DNA from: Astrocystis sublimbata
Lineage: Eukaryota; Ascomycota; Sordariomycetes; Xylariales; Xylariaceae
Assembly (NCBI GenBank): GCA_022453515.1
Contig: JAJNNY010000057.1
Location: forward strand, 1-64,000
Reading direction: 5' to 3'
DNA length: 64,000 nucleotides
Shown here: piece after piece, positions 1-9,742 of the stretch
How the letters are laid out: each line of letters begins with the position of its first letter
Position numbering within the stretch: position 1 is the first letter of the stretch
Notes under the pieces: generated by a model
Database searches by the model: none
Seen by the model: only the letters and a program-made list of their open reading frames with translations
Told to the model about the DNA's origin: nothing
Position numbers and translations under genes: made by a program

Positions 1-90
1 AAAAAAACTCAGCTACCAATTATAATACTAATGGCTCGAGCCATTAAGCAAGACTTGAATTAACTCCTTTATTTTTTTCAAAAATTAGTA

Positions 91-133
91 ACGTTATCCA
101 CAAGTCAGTGTTGCACCCAAGTTAGTGTTGTAC
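91..133 (+). repeat. Left terminal inverted repeat of the Fot1-like element
   Basis: Forty-three bases pairing with 1728-1770. It contains a doubled motif close to AAGTCAGTGTYGCAC. T replaces C at several sites relative to the right end, consistent with RIP. Confidence 0.92.
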
Positions 134-197
134 TTTTTAATATCTATTTCGCGCTATTATTAAAAACACAACAATAATAAAGTTAAAATAGTTCAAA

Positions 198-1665
198 TCA
201 ATCAGAATCGTTTTCTTTAGAGGTTTCTACTTCTATTTGATATGTTCGCGCATTATGCCCGGTGTTGCCGCATATGCCACAATGTTGCGGACCGCTACGA
301 GCCCTTTTTATAAGATAACTATTTTTACCTTGGATTACCGATTTAATATCTTTATTGCTTTTTAATTCTTATAAAACTTAAGAATCCTTTATAGTAAAAG
401 GTCCTTTATATATTAGTTGCTTGTTTTTTGTTTTATAACGTTTGTTAAATATATAGTTAGTTTTGCGAAGTTCTTTGTTTTTTCGGTATAAAAGGGCGTT
501 TTATATATTATAATATATATAGCTTTCGTAATTAAGTTAATTAACTAAAAAATCAGTATTAGTAAGCTCTTTTAATACTTTTGGATACTATTTTTAATAA
601 GAATTAACTATTCTAAGGCTTTAAGGGAGGTAGTAGGTATTTTAGAAGTCTAAGCTGGGGGGGGGGTAGATCGGGCTTAATAAAGGGAGTTTTTTCGTTT
701 TTTTTTATATCTAATAAAAAAATCACACTTTTTATATTTAAAGGGATAAGTTTAGTAGCTTTAAATCCTAATTAAATGTTTTTTTTAATAAAAATAGTTA
801 TAAATATTTTAAAAAACCCGGCTAAAAAATCCTTTTTTATAATATAGGTTTAGTACCGCTATATTAGATCCTTAATATATAATAAATAAAAGCGTTTTAG
901 TATATTAAAAAGTACTAGATCGAAAGGCTGGAGTCTGTGTAACAAATAGGCAGGCATATAAAAAGTAATAATATTATTATTTTTATAAAATTTTTTAAAA
1001 TCTATTAAGTAGTAGCCCGCGAAGATAATATATAGCGGTACCGCCCAGCCTTAAGAATTGATAGTTTGAACCACTGTAACCTATTCCCTGCCTCCTTGCT
1101 AGGCCTACCTAGGTTTTCTATATTTTTTTAAGCTTATTATAACTATTCCGGTTATAATTATACCTATTAGAAACCCTGATTTATTAAAGTTATATATATC
1201 TTTAATTATAATACTATATTTCGTAATTATATTAGCTATAAGCTTAAACTATACGCGATAATTTGTAGGATCTTTGTTAAAAGTTCGCTAGTAGTTGATT
1301 TAACAATTTAAACGTGTCTAAAGGTTAGGTCGTTGTTATACGAAGTTCGAGGCCTAGTTCTTGCCTACGGGCTTCGTATTATATACGTATCGGAGGATAT
1401 TAGCTATTTCTTTAACGTATTAAAGCTGGACTAGAAACGTTTACGAATCTAGCTCGAGTACGCGTTTAGTAATAGTATCCTTTTTAGACATAATAAGATT
1501 TCGTTTTGTTTGGTTCGTTATTACTTGTGGTTGCTTTCCTTTAAATCGTCGCTTAAGGGTACGGTTACAAACGTGGAAGATCTTGGCAAGCTTCCGAAAA
1601 GAAAGATAAGGGTCGCGTTGTTTACTTTAGACCGCTAGCTGCAGATTGGCTTCACTAGATTTACG
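198..1665 (-). pseudogene. Degraded Fot1/pogo-family transposase
   Basis: Read on the minus strand, the 5' part (about 1665-1320) still resembles the psq/CENP-B helix-turn-helix region: a stretch beginning RDPYLSFRKLAKIF, then LELDS followed by a stop, then KPVGKN and another stop. The 3' end (308-198) encodes a zinc-knuckle tail reading CGICRNTGHNART followed by Tyr where the fourth ligand Cys belongs; a single G-to-A change explains that Tyr. The central DDE region is too AT-rich to read. Many in-frame stops make this a dead copy. The family is known to move by cut-and-paste at TA sites. Confidence 0.85.
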
Positions 1666-1727
1666 TGTTATATTATGATTGGTTAGATATTTGTAAGTAA
1701 AGGAAGAAGGTTTGAAATTATGGAAAA

Positions 1728-1770
1728 GTGCGACACTGACTTGGGTGCGACACTGACTTGTGGATGACGT
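1728..1770 (-). repeat. Right terminal inverted repeat of the Fot1-like element
   Basis: Reverse complement of 91-133 with about five transitions. It is followed by the TA duplication at 1771-1772. This end keeps the less mutated (CG-containing) version. Confidence 0.92.
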
Positions 1771-1786
1771 TATCCCTCCTTTGCGA

Positions 1787-2440
1787 CTAGATAACAGTGA
1801 CTGAATCCGCATGAGGAACTAAGTACATCCTCGAATACAGCCCGATCACTTTCTGCAGTGCGCCACAGAGCTTCGTCTTCTCATCGTCAATATCTTTCTG
1901 TTTAGAGGACATACGCTCCATCAGAGAGTGCGCGAGGTCCTGCAGCGTTGGTTAGCATTTCATTCTGAACTTTCATTGGATTCCCTCATCCTCTCATCCT
2001 CACTTACCTCCATCGCGGTCTCTTCCTGGCGAAGACCACCGACTATCACGCGGCCCACCAAGAACAGGTTGGTGATGCCTTCCTCTGCCTTGAACTTGAG
2101 GACATCAAGCATGTCGTTGTGTTCTCTGACAAACTGTGGCAAAACCTTACGTTTAGTAGATATCGCTTGTAAAGAACTGAGTTGACGTGCGAGCACTTAC
2201 ACGTTTGAGAAAATCCATGATAATCAACTGATCCTGGTCCTTGGTGAAGTTTCCCGAGGCCTTGATGTTGCTGTTAGCCTTGCGCATAAGCTCGGAAATC
2301 TTGCTGAGTTCTTCGATGATGGGGATCAGAGGCGGGGTGCCGGGCATGAGGTTGGAGCTGGTGATGCCATGTGCCACATATTTAAGGTCGAGAGACTTCT
2401 TAATCATCTCGTCGAAGGAATAGATAATGGTGTCTGCCAT
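1787..2440 (-). CDS. Hypothetical 172-aa protein, three exons
   Basis: Exons at 2201-2440, 2008-2133 and 1787-1939 join in phase 0 through introns of 67 and 68 nt, both with GTAAGT donors, ending CCACAG and CTGCAG. Start is the ATG at 2440 (MADTIIYSFDEM); stop is TAG at 1787-1789. The product looks mostly helical and charged, with no signal peptide or membrane segment and only one Cys, near the C-terminus; I do not recognise the family. The splice model is supported because all three exon frames connect without stops and the intron frames do not. A TATA box lies about 150 bp upstream. A Fot1-like transposon sits 15 bp beyond the stop, so the native 3' UTR and terminator may have been displaced; whether the gene is still expressed cannot be seen here. 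Confidence 0.72.
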
Positions 2441-4337
2441 GACTGCGAATTGTTTCGAAGTGAAAGTGGGTTTTGATGCTTTTTTTTCAGTGAAGACGGA
2501 AGAAGGTGTAGTGATTAGTGAATGTGGGTGCTGATAAGAAGAAGGAAAGAAAATCATCATCTCGCATCGAGATAAACTCTCGGTGCATTTATACTTCTTC
2601 ACACTCTCACCTCTCTCTATGATGTGTCTACTGACTAGTCGCTTGAACCGAAAACGTTCAGACGGCAATGAGTGACCATATGCATTACATAGATCTGAAT
2701 GTAACGTGCCAGAGCGAATGTAGCATGTCTCAGAGTATCTGAATCGGGATTCCCTACCCGGACAAGTTCAGCTAAGCGGCGATATCTCAAAAGGGTAACT
2801 ACTAAGCGTGATATCAGACAATGGCTCAGACAAACATGAAAGACCTAATACCGGTCTTCTGTCTTGCATATTTAGGTCGCTTCCAGTGTTTATATGTTTC
2901 GCTGAGCAGGGTAGAGCACGACAGAGGCTCGAGTCAGTCAATTACATAGGGAAACGTCCTGAACATCATATGGTAAAACAACTGGAAGCCGCGTTAGAGC
3001 GTGGATCAAGTTCTACAGATTCTATTTCTTATGATATAAACATACATAGGAGATGTGTGGATCATCTACTCACTCACCTACGGTACCTACCTATCTGTGT
3101 AGTCAAGTATTAACCTGGTTGTGACCTCAGTAGTAGAACATGCTGTCAGCTCTTTAATGATCTTATCAATGAGCTCATTTGCGCATACTTGGACGGAATA
3201 GAAGATAGGGGACAGAGGAAATAATTTCGAGTCCCGGCCACAAGCGACGCAGCTTTTATAATCTATGAGCTGCACTCTGCGATTCTATACTTCAGACATT
3301 AATTGCATGCATTGAGTTAGAACTCTTACCCAAATCTCATGAAAACATAAGTCATAATCATCTGTTATGTTATATCTGAGTGTTTGGACTCCCGAGTAAT
3401 AACCAAAAGTTTTGTGTCAAGATGCGGCGGATAGAGTGTTTCGTGATTGATGTCCGGATACAGGGGAGGGAGTGGGATTGTAAGGCTGAGGTGGGGGGAA
3501 AAGGTGATTGAGCAATTCCCTGGGTTAGGTGGGAAACGTACCATACTAGTTTGCAAAGATGCCTCGGTTCAGACTGTGACTCTATGAGTGACATTAATTG
3601 ATGTCGCAATAGGGACCTATGCGACAGTGGTGTTTGAACCTTGGCACATTTCTTCATCCAGTACCATTCGACACTATAGTCTACACATATCTGAGCAATG
3701 AATGTGTACGCAGCTGTCCGTGAACTTCTCTGGTAGACCGAGCCTCGGGGAGTCTACACGTGTATGCGCGGGTACTAACATGTCAAAGTGCAATTCAGAG
3801 GTGGAACTGCGTAGCAATGTAGAAAAAGGGAGGGGCTTGATTTCATCATAAATAGAGGAAGGCTTGCGAATGATAAGCTCATTGAAAGCAGCATTTCCCA
3901 GTCTTCCCTCTACCCCTCCCACTAGCTTATACAAATTTGGTATAGCCGCAAGCAATAAAAGCAGCGTGCTATATAGCAAGCTTCTAAAACAGGCTTAACT
4001 TCAATTCAGAGTAGCATTTGCTGGAGCATTCAATCAATCTTCTTGGCCAGTAGTAGCCCACAGCAGGACACCATCGTAGGACTGAGCGGTACGCCACATC
4101 GAGTTTGTGTATAATTAGAAACGAGCTGAAAAATATCATAGGAAAGCTCCGGGTCCGCTTCAGCCTTATTGTGAGCAGGCCGCAATCCTATTAGGCATAT
4201 ATAGGTAGCCATCCGTTTGCCTGACTGATAGATTTGAAAATCACGATGTAGAGACACAACCGGGAGGGCTACTTTTAGTATTCGGCTCCAGAAATATCAT
4301 AAAAGTTTTCCCGTTTCTAAGTCAAGGCATTCATAAG
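2441..4337. other. Intergenic region, no supported gene
   Basis: It contains the promoter of the upstream minus-strand gene and then about 1.6 kb without a gene I can support. Two minus-strand frames (3674-3979, 101 codons, with a hydrophobic start; 4030-4257, 75 codons) lack splice partners or recognisable motifs. The frame entering the next gene is open from about 4208 to its first Met without an ATG, so an upstream coding exon of that gene may lie here. Confidence 0.5.
2588..2593 (-). promoter_or_regulatory. TATA box for the 172-aa hypothetical gene
   Basis: TATAAA on the minus strand (context GTATAAATGC), about 150 bp upstream of the ATG at 2440. A pyrimidine-rich tract containing CTTCTTCTTATCAG follows, typical of a fungal transcription start region. 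Confidence 0.5.
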
Positions 4338-6044
4338 ATGGAGGCACATAAATTGCCCTTATACTCATCTTTGCCGGTTCCGCAGGAGGGGCAGTCTTGG
4401 GCACATGCGACCAGCGATGGCGCGCCGACCGAATATGCAGCAATAGTTGGCGGGTGTATGAAGAGTATCGCCTCATGGAAGATCCAGACCAGACAGGGTG
4501 CTACCATTGGGTTGGTGGAGCAGTTCATGGGCAGCCAGACGATCGCGCGTGCATTTACAACACAAATCCAGCTCCGCACATTGAACTTTCTGGGACTTTT
4601 TATCGTTCTCCTATGGAGTCTGTCGCCCATCGGCAGTCAGGCATCTCTGCGGGTGATCTCCGTGGAACCCAACCTCTCAAGCTTCCGATCCACCTTGAAA
4701 AGCATGAACACGTTCGCCGATTACAGTTACGGAAACGCTGAAGGGATCGCAGAAGCTGAGACGATAGTTGCAGGCCCTGTGATTGCGTCTCTCCTGGCTG
4801 GTAACATTCTGGGGACCAGAAATCAGGATCTCTGGGGTAACATTCGGATGCCCAGGATTGAGGACCTCAATGAGACGCACAGCCCGGGCTGGCTGAATGT
4901 GCCCGAATCTGATAAGGTGACATATTCTTCACTTGTCGGCATTCCAGTGAATATGATACCTGAAGCTGGCAACACCTCTTTTGTCCTTCCCGGATCTTAC
5001 TTGTCTCTCTCCTGCCCCCACTTTGGCTCTCGGCAAGTTGGGTACACCAATTATTCAAGCCCTGACATTCCCAGTCCTGGTAATGGAGATTACGGTTGGG
5101 AAAGCTCTCGAACTGGCCAGTACCAACTATCGATGTCAGTGCCATTGAGAGAATTCACAGGATCACTAGTTGCGGAAACGCGCAATGCCCGAAAGCTGAT
5201 TTGGGAATCACGGTTAGACGACCTAACCACTATTTCCCGCATCGAATGCGACATGACCACGACTTACGTCGAGTCGAACGTCATTTGCACCGGGGGTTCG
5301 GGTGGTTCTTCGGGAAGTTCGTCTGGAAGCATCTGCGGCGTTTCAGCAATACGCTATAACGAGACTGCCATTGGCAGGAATTGGACGACCTTCGATGCCG
5401 CCTTTCCCTTCGACCCACAATCGGTTCTGATGCTCATTACCCAACTCTTTCCTTATTCTGAACTCTCCGGCGGAGTTGAGCCCGTGATTTCCTACATCAA
5501 CAACCCACTGATGCCACTCGGAAATTTCGGTGACATGCAAATCAACGTGGACCGCTCAAAATTTGAGTCACGCTTGGCCCAGATCTTGAATGCAGTGCTT
5601 TACCTTGGAATTAACCCTCTAGCGTTTGCCGGGGCTTTCAACTCGTCTGATACGCAACAGCAAGAAGAAATGATAGACGTAGACGGCACGACAGTTGTTA
5701 GCTCCGATGTGATACGCTGTAATGAGGCCTGGTTCGCGGTTCTCGTGCTCGTCTCCTTGGTCATTTTCGTGTGCGCCCTCGCAGGCGCGATCCTACGACT
5801 GATGACGATTGCACCAGATGTGCTAGGGTCACTTTCGGTGGCCTTCCTGTACAACAGGCTCGATGGATTGGCAGGATCCTCAACGTGGTCGTCGTCGGAA
5901 TGGGCGAGGGAGCTGAAGGACGCCAGAGTGCGTCTTGCCGATGTTAATCCTGAAGGGGAGATTGGCTGTATTGCTCTGGCAAGCTTGACAGCGCATGGGT
6001 TCTCGGACAGTCAGGCTATCGAGAAGGAGAGAGTATATCTGTGA
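4338..6044 (+). CDS. Fungal multi-pass membrane protein, conserved family of unknown function
   Basis: 568 residues in one exon. A segment near residues 60-105 (TRQGATIGLVEQFMGSQT, later LLWSLSPIGSQASLR) is characteristic of a large fungal family often listed only as hypothetical or as formylmethionine-deformylase-like; no enzymatic motif supports that name. I see one membrane segment at about 83-100, a long N-glycosylation-rich extracellular loop (several NxS/T, a Gly/Ser run near 318-330, paired Cys), and a second membrane segment near 460-485, followed by a cytoplasmic tail. Family members are usually longer at the N-terminus. The reading frame is open for about 43 codons before this Met without an ATG, so a spliced upstream exon is possible. 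Two further polytopic fungal proteins lie within 20 kb. Role unknown; plasma membrane location is inferred. Confidence 0.75.
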   Translation: MEAHKLPLYSSLPVPQEGQSWAHATSDGAPTEYAAIVGGCMKSIASWKIQTRQGATIGLVEQFMGSQTIARAFTTQIQLRTLNFLGLFIVLLWSLSPIGSQASLRVISVEPNLSSFRSTLKSMNTFADYSYGNAEGIAEAETIVAGPVIASLLAGNILGTRNQDLWGNIRMPRIEDLNETHSPGWLNVPESDKVTYSSLVGIPVNMIPEAGNTSFVLPGSYLSLSCPHFGSRQVGYTNYSSPDIPSPGNGDYGWESSRTGQYQLSMSVPLREFTGSLVAETRNARKLIWESRLDDLTTISRIECDMTTTYVESNVICTGGSGGSSGSSSGSICGVSAIRYNETAIGRNWTTFDAAFPFDPQSVLMLITQLFPYSELSGGVEPVISYINNPLMPLGNFGDMQINVDRSKFESRLAQILNAVLYLGINPLAFAGAFNSSDTQQQEEMIDVDGTTVVSSDVIRCNEAWFAVLVLVSLVIFVCALAGAILRLMTIAPDVLGSLSVAFLYNRLDGLAGSSTWSSSEWARELKDARVRLADVNPEGEIGCIALASLTAHGFSDSQAIEKERVYL

Positions 6045-6766
6045 AAGGAGCGCGGCGATAGTTTGGATCTGATTAAGAATTGTAGACGGTTAAAGGTTAT
6101 TATACATCAGCCGCCTATTGTGGCATCATCCCGTCACAACTATCATAGCAACCCACGCGTACCTAGCCCAGAGGAGAAGTTGGGAAATAGACGTAGATTT
6201 AACGGCACCACCTACCCTGTACGGCAACCCATGCGCACATCTGGCCCGGAGGCTCTAGAAGTTAGGTTTCGAATACAGGGACGGTGGGTGGGATAAAAAG
6301 CCTCCAACCACCTTCGAAACCACCCCCTTCGTGGGAGGTGGAATGGAGAGGTGATGAGGAAAAGATCCCTCGCGTAAGGCCTGGTAATGCCGCCCTGTTT
6401 TTATAAAGCATATATTACAAAGATTAGTATACCTAGAAGATACCTAGTTAAAAATGCTCTATTTCGAAGCGCACTTCATTTGATTTTCACAATCCTAGCC
6501 CGTGTCCTTAGCACAACCACCACACACACATACCACAAACATAGACAAACAACAGACACATATACACATAGAATCATCATCTTCTTCACTCTCATTCATT
6601 CCACAAGGTAGATAGGTAGGTGCCTAAAGCAATCTACTCCAGAAGATCACTCACTCACTCACTCTTCCTTTCCACATCTACATCTACCAGCAGCGACAAA
6701 TACTTTAGGTAAATATTCACCAACACCCAGTCCAAATTGACCCTCCCCCTCCCCCTCCCCCTCCCC
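6045..6766. other. Convergent 3' intergenic region
   Basis: It separates two convergent genes. It holds their 3' UTRs, a CA-rich stretch (6515-6560) and, at its right edge, a (CCCCCT)n tract that abuts the stop codon of the minus-strand gene. No gene seen. Confidence 0.6.
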
Positions 6767-6767
6767 C
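6741..6767 (-). repeat. G-quadruplex-type (GGGGGA)n tract at a stop codon
   Basis: On the minus strand, which is the sense strand of the neighbouring gene, four consecutive GGGGGA units and a closing GGG begin with the last base of the TAG stop codon. Four G-runs separated by single A residues satisfy the usual G4 pattern strongly. In mRNA it would lie in the first bases of the 3' UTR. Confidence 0.8.
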
Positions 6768-9742
6768 TACCGCCCCTCAACCTCCTCCAAAAGCCCCGCG
6801 AGCAACGCATCCCACTCCTCCGGCTTCCTGCGTCCAAAAGCGCCATTAATCTTGCGCGACTCGACGACCAGGACTTCCATATTCTCTTCCCCATTACCAC
6901 TAGTAGCAGTAGTAGTCCGGAAATAAGCAAGCACGCCCCCCTTCCCATCGAGTCTGGCTGTAAGGCGGAAGTAGTGCTTGCCCGTCTCGTTAGCCTTGCG
7001 CACAGGCATGAAGCGGAGGTCGTTATCGAGGGCCCAGGCCTCGACTTCGTCGCGGAACGTGGCTGCTGCTGGCTGCTCCGAGACTTGGTCTTTCTCCCTC
7101 TTCTCCCTCTCTCTCCCCCTCTCCTTCTCTCTCTCCTTCTCCTCTCTCCGCTTCCTATGCTCTCTATCCCCATCCCTCTTCTCCCTCCCCACACCCCCCC
7201 GCTCCGGCCTCGCCAACCTACTCCCCACCTCATCCCCCAACTCCAGCGCCCTCTCAATCATCCTCGTACCCCTCTCAAACTCCGCCACCACACTCTTATG
7301 CCCCCTAACCCCCTCGGGGAAAACCTCGTCATGCCACCACTCGAACCAAGCGCCAATCTCCTCGTAATTCGCGCTATCGCTAACAAGCCACTGATACAAG
7401 ACATCATGCCAAAGCGGAAAAACCTCCGCCACGACAACTTCAACAACCATCGAGGTCGAAAGTACATCAGTCCACTTCAAGACCCCTTGCAGCATCTTGA
7501 GGTACGGCTCCTGGTCCCCCGGGTCGACGCGGAAGTTGAGGCGCAGGTAGCGCCCCATGCTGGGCAGCACGTGGTGCATGACCAGCGGCCTCCACTGATC
7601 CGTGTCCTTCTCTTTCTCTCCCCCTTTCGCCCCTGAAGAAGAAGGGCGAAAAATGTCCTGCCACGCCTTAAGACCCGGCACGACGCCGCGATCAAACTGC
7701 CACGTGTCGATGACCTGTCGGTATTTCCTCCTGACATCGGCGACTAGCCCCGAGCCCTTGGGGTCGAGGTGATGGGGCGGCAGGTGCTGGAGCCACGGGA
7801 AAAGCCACAGGTGCGGCGGGAGCGACTTTCCCTTCTCCTTGCTCTTCCTCGGCTTCCAGCTCGCAATGGCCTCTCCGAGACGGCGGACGACTTGCTCCAG
7901 CAGCTGGGAGCGCACGAAGGCGGGGAAGAGCGGGTCCCATCGGTCGAGGATAGCGAGGAGAGGCGCGGCGTCGTAGACGTCCCAGGCCTGCGAGATGGTG
8001 GTTGCGAGTTTGGGGACGACGAGTTTGTAGATCATGCTTTCGTAGGGCGTGGTTGAGCGCACGTGGTGGTAGTCACTTTCTAGCCCGGATTGATTCCATT
8101 TCGTGACTGCGCCTCCGCGCGCTGCGCTTTCTTGTAGACCGAGCAGTTTTTGGATGCCGAGGAGATCGGCCGTGAAGTTGCCGAGATTGGGGTCTTCGAG
8201 GGGTTGCCATCCTTGCGTAGCTTGAGAGAGGAAGGGGTGGATGCTCGCCACGGCAATGCTAGACAGTTCTTCGTTGTACGTCGAGGCTGAGACGTCGGCC
8301 TTCTTCAGTCCTGAAATGATGGGATCCCACTGCTGCTCGCGTGCCGCTTGGCATACCTCGTCCAGAACAGCGGAAAAGACCTGGAGAGATGAGAACTCGC
8401 CCTGGAGTTCGTCTATCTCTTGCTGGCGCTGGATGGCTTCCATGTCCAGCCACGCCCGCCTCTCTTCAAGTGTCTTCCACTCCTCGACGTATGCGGCGAG
8501 CTCGCCTTGGGCGCGTCTCGCTAGTTTCCGTGCCTCCGTCTGTTCGACAAGCTCGGTGCCCCCTGCTGTCGGGGTCAGCAGGCCCGAGCCAGCTGTCAGC
8601 AATTTCGAATCGCGTCCTGTCATGTCCAGAATCGGGGCGAATGCCTCGGGTATGTGTAACCCCGGGGCGGCTTTTTGGATGTCGTTGACGGTCATGTACT
8701 TCGGCTTCGATCGTCTGGGCGTGCTCACGCCGCTGCCCGAGCCGCTCTCTCCCGCCTTCTTCTTCCTCTCGCGCTTGGCCTTCTTCTTCTCCTCGTCAGA
8801 GTCGGAGACCTCCTCACCCCGCAAGCGTGCTTGTCGCTTCTCTTCCTTGATTTCCTGTTGGTTCTTCTCCCGCACGGTACCGAGACCGACGTTGCCTGAT
8901 GGACGCAGAGTGGCCTCGACGATACTAGCACGACCTTGGCCACCGGCACCCAGACCTTGTCCCTCGACGTAGCCCATCTTGGCCATCATACGCGCGGCAA
9001 ACGACTTGGACTTGGAGCCACCGCTTTTACTGAAAGCGCTTGCCTTGGGTGTCTGTGGTGCCGAAGATGGCTCGTTGTCGGGGAGATTCGGCTTGAGGAC
9101 AGGCTCTCTCGCGGACGTGGGTATGAAACTCTTCCCCAGTGGATTGCTACCGTCGTATGTCGTGTTCATCGTGCTCGACTGTTTGTTGGGGGTATTCGTG
9201 TCATTCGGTGTGCTTGAGGCGGTCTGTTTGAAGGCGGCCGGAGTCCAACCGAGCCCACCAGTGGATGGGCGGAAGCCCAGACCCATGCCGGCCATGTCTT
9301 CATCCTCGCCGTCCTCTTCATCTTCGTCTTCTTCGTCGTTTCGATTGCGGCTTGCCGTATTGTTCTGTTGCGCGCCGAGGCCAGGACGACCAGCCTCATC
9401 GGCATCCTCCTCATCCTCGTCTTCATCCTCGTCGTCCTTCTGATCGAGCTTTTGCTGACCGGCCGAGACGAAAGCGACGTTTTGGTGACGAAGGTCCTTC
9501 TTTGGCCTCCTGCGGGTCTTGGGCCTGTCGTCTTCGCTGTCGGAGCCAAAGATGCCGAGGGCGGCGCTCTCCTTGGTGTTGCGGCCGGTCTTGCGACGCT
9601 TGCGCGGGTTGTAGTCGGCAAACTCATCGTCGCGGGGGTCTACGGAGGGGCGAGTCAGACCGTCGTCGTCGCTCGCGTCGTCATCGGAGGATGAGTAGGC
9701 TGCGGCATCAGCCTTGGAGATGTTGGCGTGGTTGTAGGACAT
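6767..9742 (-). CDS. G-patch spliceosome-disassembly factor Tfp11/Ntr1 (TFIP11 family)
   Basis: 991 residues in a single exon. Order: acidic, Ser/Asp-rich N-terminal TFIP11 region (1-160, with runs such as KDDEDEDEDEEDADE), a G-patch at about 247-292 (SFAARMMAKMGYVEGQGLG, then the conserved Gly spacing), a basic region, then the long helical GCFC-type domain to the C-terminus, with a charged Arg/Glu-rich insertion near 850-900. Length and order match fungal Ntr1/Spp382 and human TFIP11. In those systems the protein uses its G-patch to activate the DEAH helicase Prp43 and release the excised intron lariat from the post-splicing spliceosome in the nucleus; that role is known for the family and inferred here. 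A strong G-quadruplex tract follows the stop codon directly. Confidence 0.93.
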   Translation of the reverse strand: MSYNHANISKADAAAYSSSDDDASDDDGLTRPSVDPRDDEFADYNPRKRRKTGRNTKESAALGIFGSDSEDDRPKTRRRPKKDLRHQNVAFVSAGQQKLDQKDDEDEDEDEEDADEAGRPGLGAQQNNTASRNRNDEEDEDEEDGEDEDMAGMGLGFRPSTGGLGWTPAAFKQTASSTPNDTNTPNKQSSTMNTTYDGSNPLGKSFIPTSAREPVLKPNLPDNEPSSAPQTPKASAFSKSGGSKSKSFAARMMAKMGYVEGQGLGAGGQGRASIVEATLRPSGNVGLGTVREKNQQEIKEEKRQARLRGEEVSDSDEEKKKAKRERKKKAGESGSGSGVSTPRRSKPKYMTVNDIQKAAPGLHIPEAFAPILDMTGRDSKLLTAGSGLLTPTAGGTELVEQTEARKLARRAQGELAAYVEEWKTLEERRAWLDMEAIQRQQEIDELQGEFSSLQVFSAVLDEVCQAAREQQWDPIISGLKKADVSASTYNEELSSIAVASIHPFLSQATQGWQPLEDPNLGNFTADLLGIQKLLGLQESAARGGAVTKWNQSGLESDYHHVRSTTPYESMIYKLVVPKLATTISQAWDVYDAAPLLAILDRWDPLFPAFVRSQLLEQVVRRLGEAIASWKPRKSKEKGKSLPPHLWLFPWLQHLPPHHLDPKGSGLVADVRRKYRQVIDTWQFDRGVVPGLKAWQDIFRPSSSGAKGGEKEKDTDQWRPLVMHHVLPSMGRYLRLNFRVDPGDQEPYLKMLQGVLKWTDVLSTSMVVEVVVAEVFPLWHDVLYQWLVSDSANYEEIGAWFEWWHDEVFPEGVRGHKSVVAEFERGTRMIERALELGDEVGSRLARPERGGVGREKRDGDREHRKRREEKEREKERGREREKREKDQVSEQPAAATFRDEVEAWALDNDLRFMPVRKANETGKHYFRLTARLDGKGGVLAYFRTTTATSGNGEENMEVLVVESRKINGAFGRRKPEEWDALLAGLLEEVEGR

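Larger units (their letters stand above)
91..1770 (-). mobile_element. RIP-decayed Fot1/pogo-type DNA transposon (Tc1/mariner superfamily)
   Basis: A 1,680-bp element bounded by 43-bp terminal inverted repeats (91-133 and 1728-1770) and flanked by TA on both sides (89-90, 1771-1772), the TA target duplication of this superfamily. The ends read ACGTYATCCACAAG outward-in. The two repeats differ almost only at C/T positions, with the left copy carrying the Ts. The interior is very AT-rich, and the transposase remnant on the minus strand has stops where Arg or Trp codons are expected, as RIP would produce. Family assignment rests on the repeat sequence and recognisable helix-turn-helix and zinc-knuckle remnants; it is shorter than the roughly 1.9 kb of Fot1. 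The element lies 15 bp 3' of the stop codon of the next gene, probably inside its 3' UTR. Confidence 0.9.

Noticed and set aside
3674..4257. Two minus-strand frames, one with a hydrophobic start
   Set aside because: No splice sites joining them and no family resemblance; the hydrophobic start is short and followed by unremarkable sequence.
6737..7636. 299-codon plus-strand frame rich in Leu/Pro
   Set aside because: Antisense of the G-patch gene and its CCCCCT tract.
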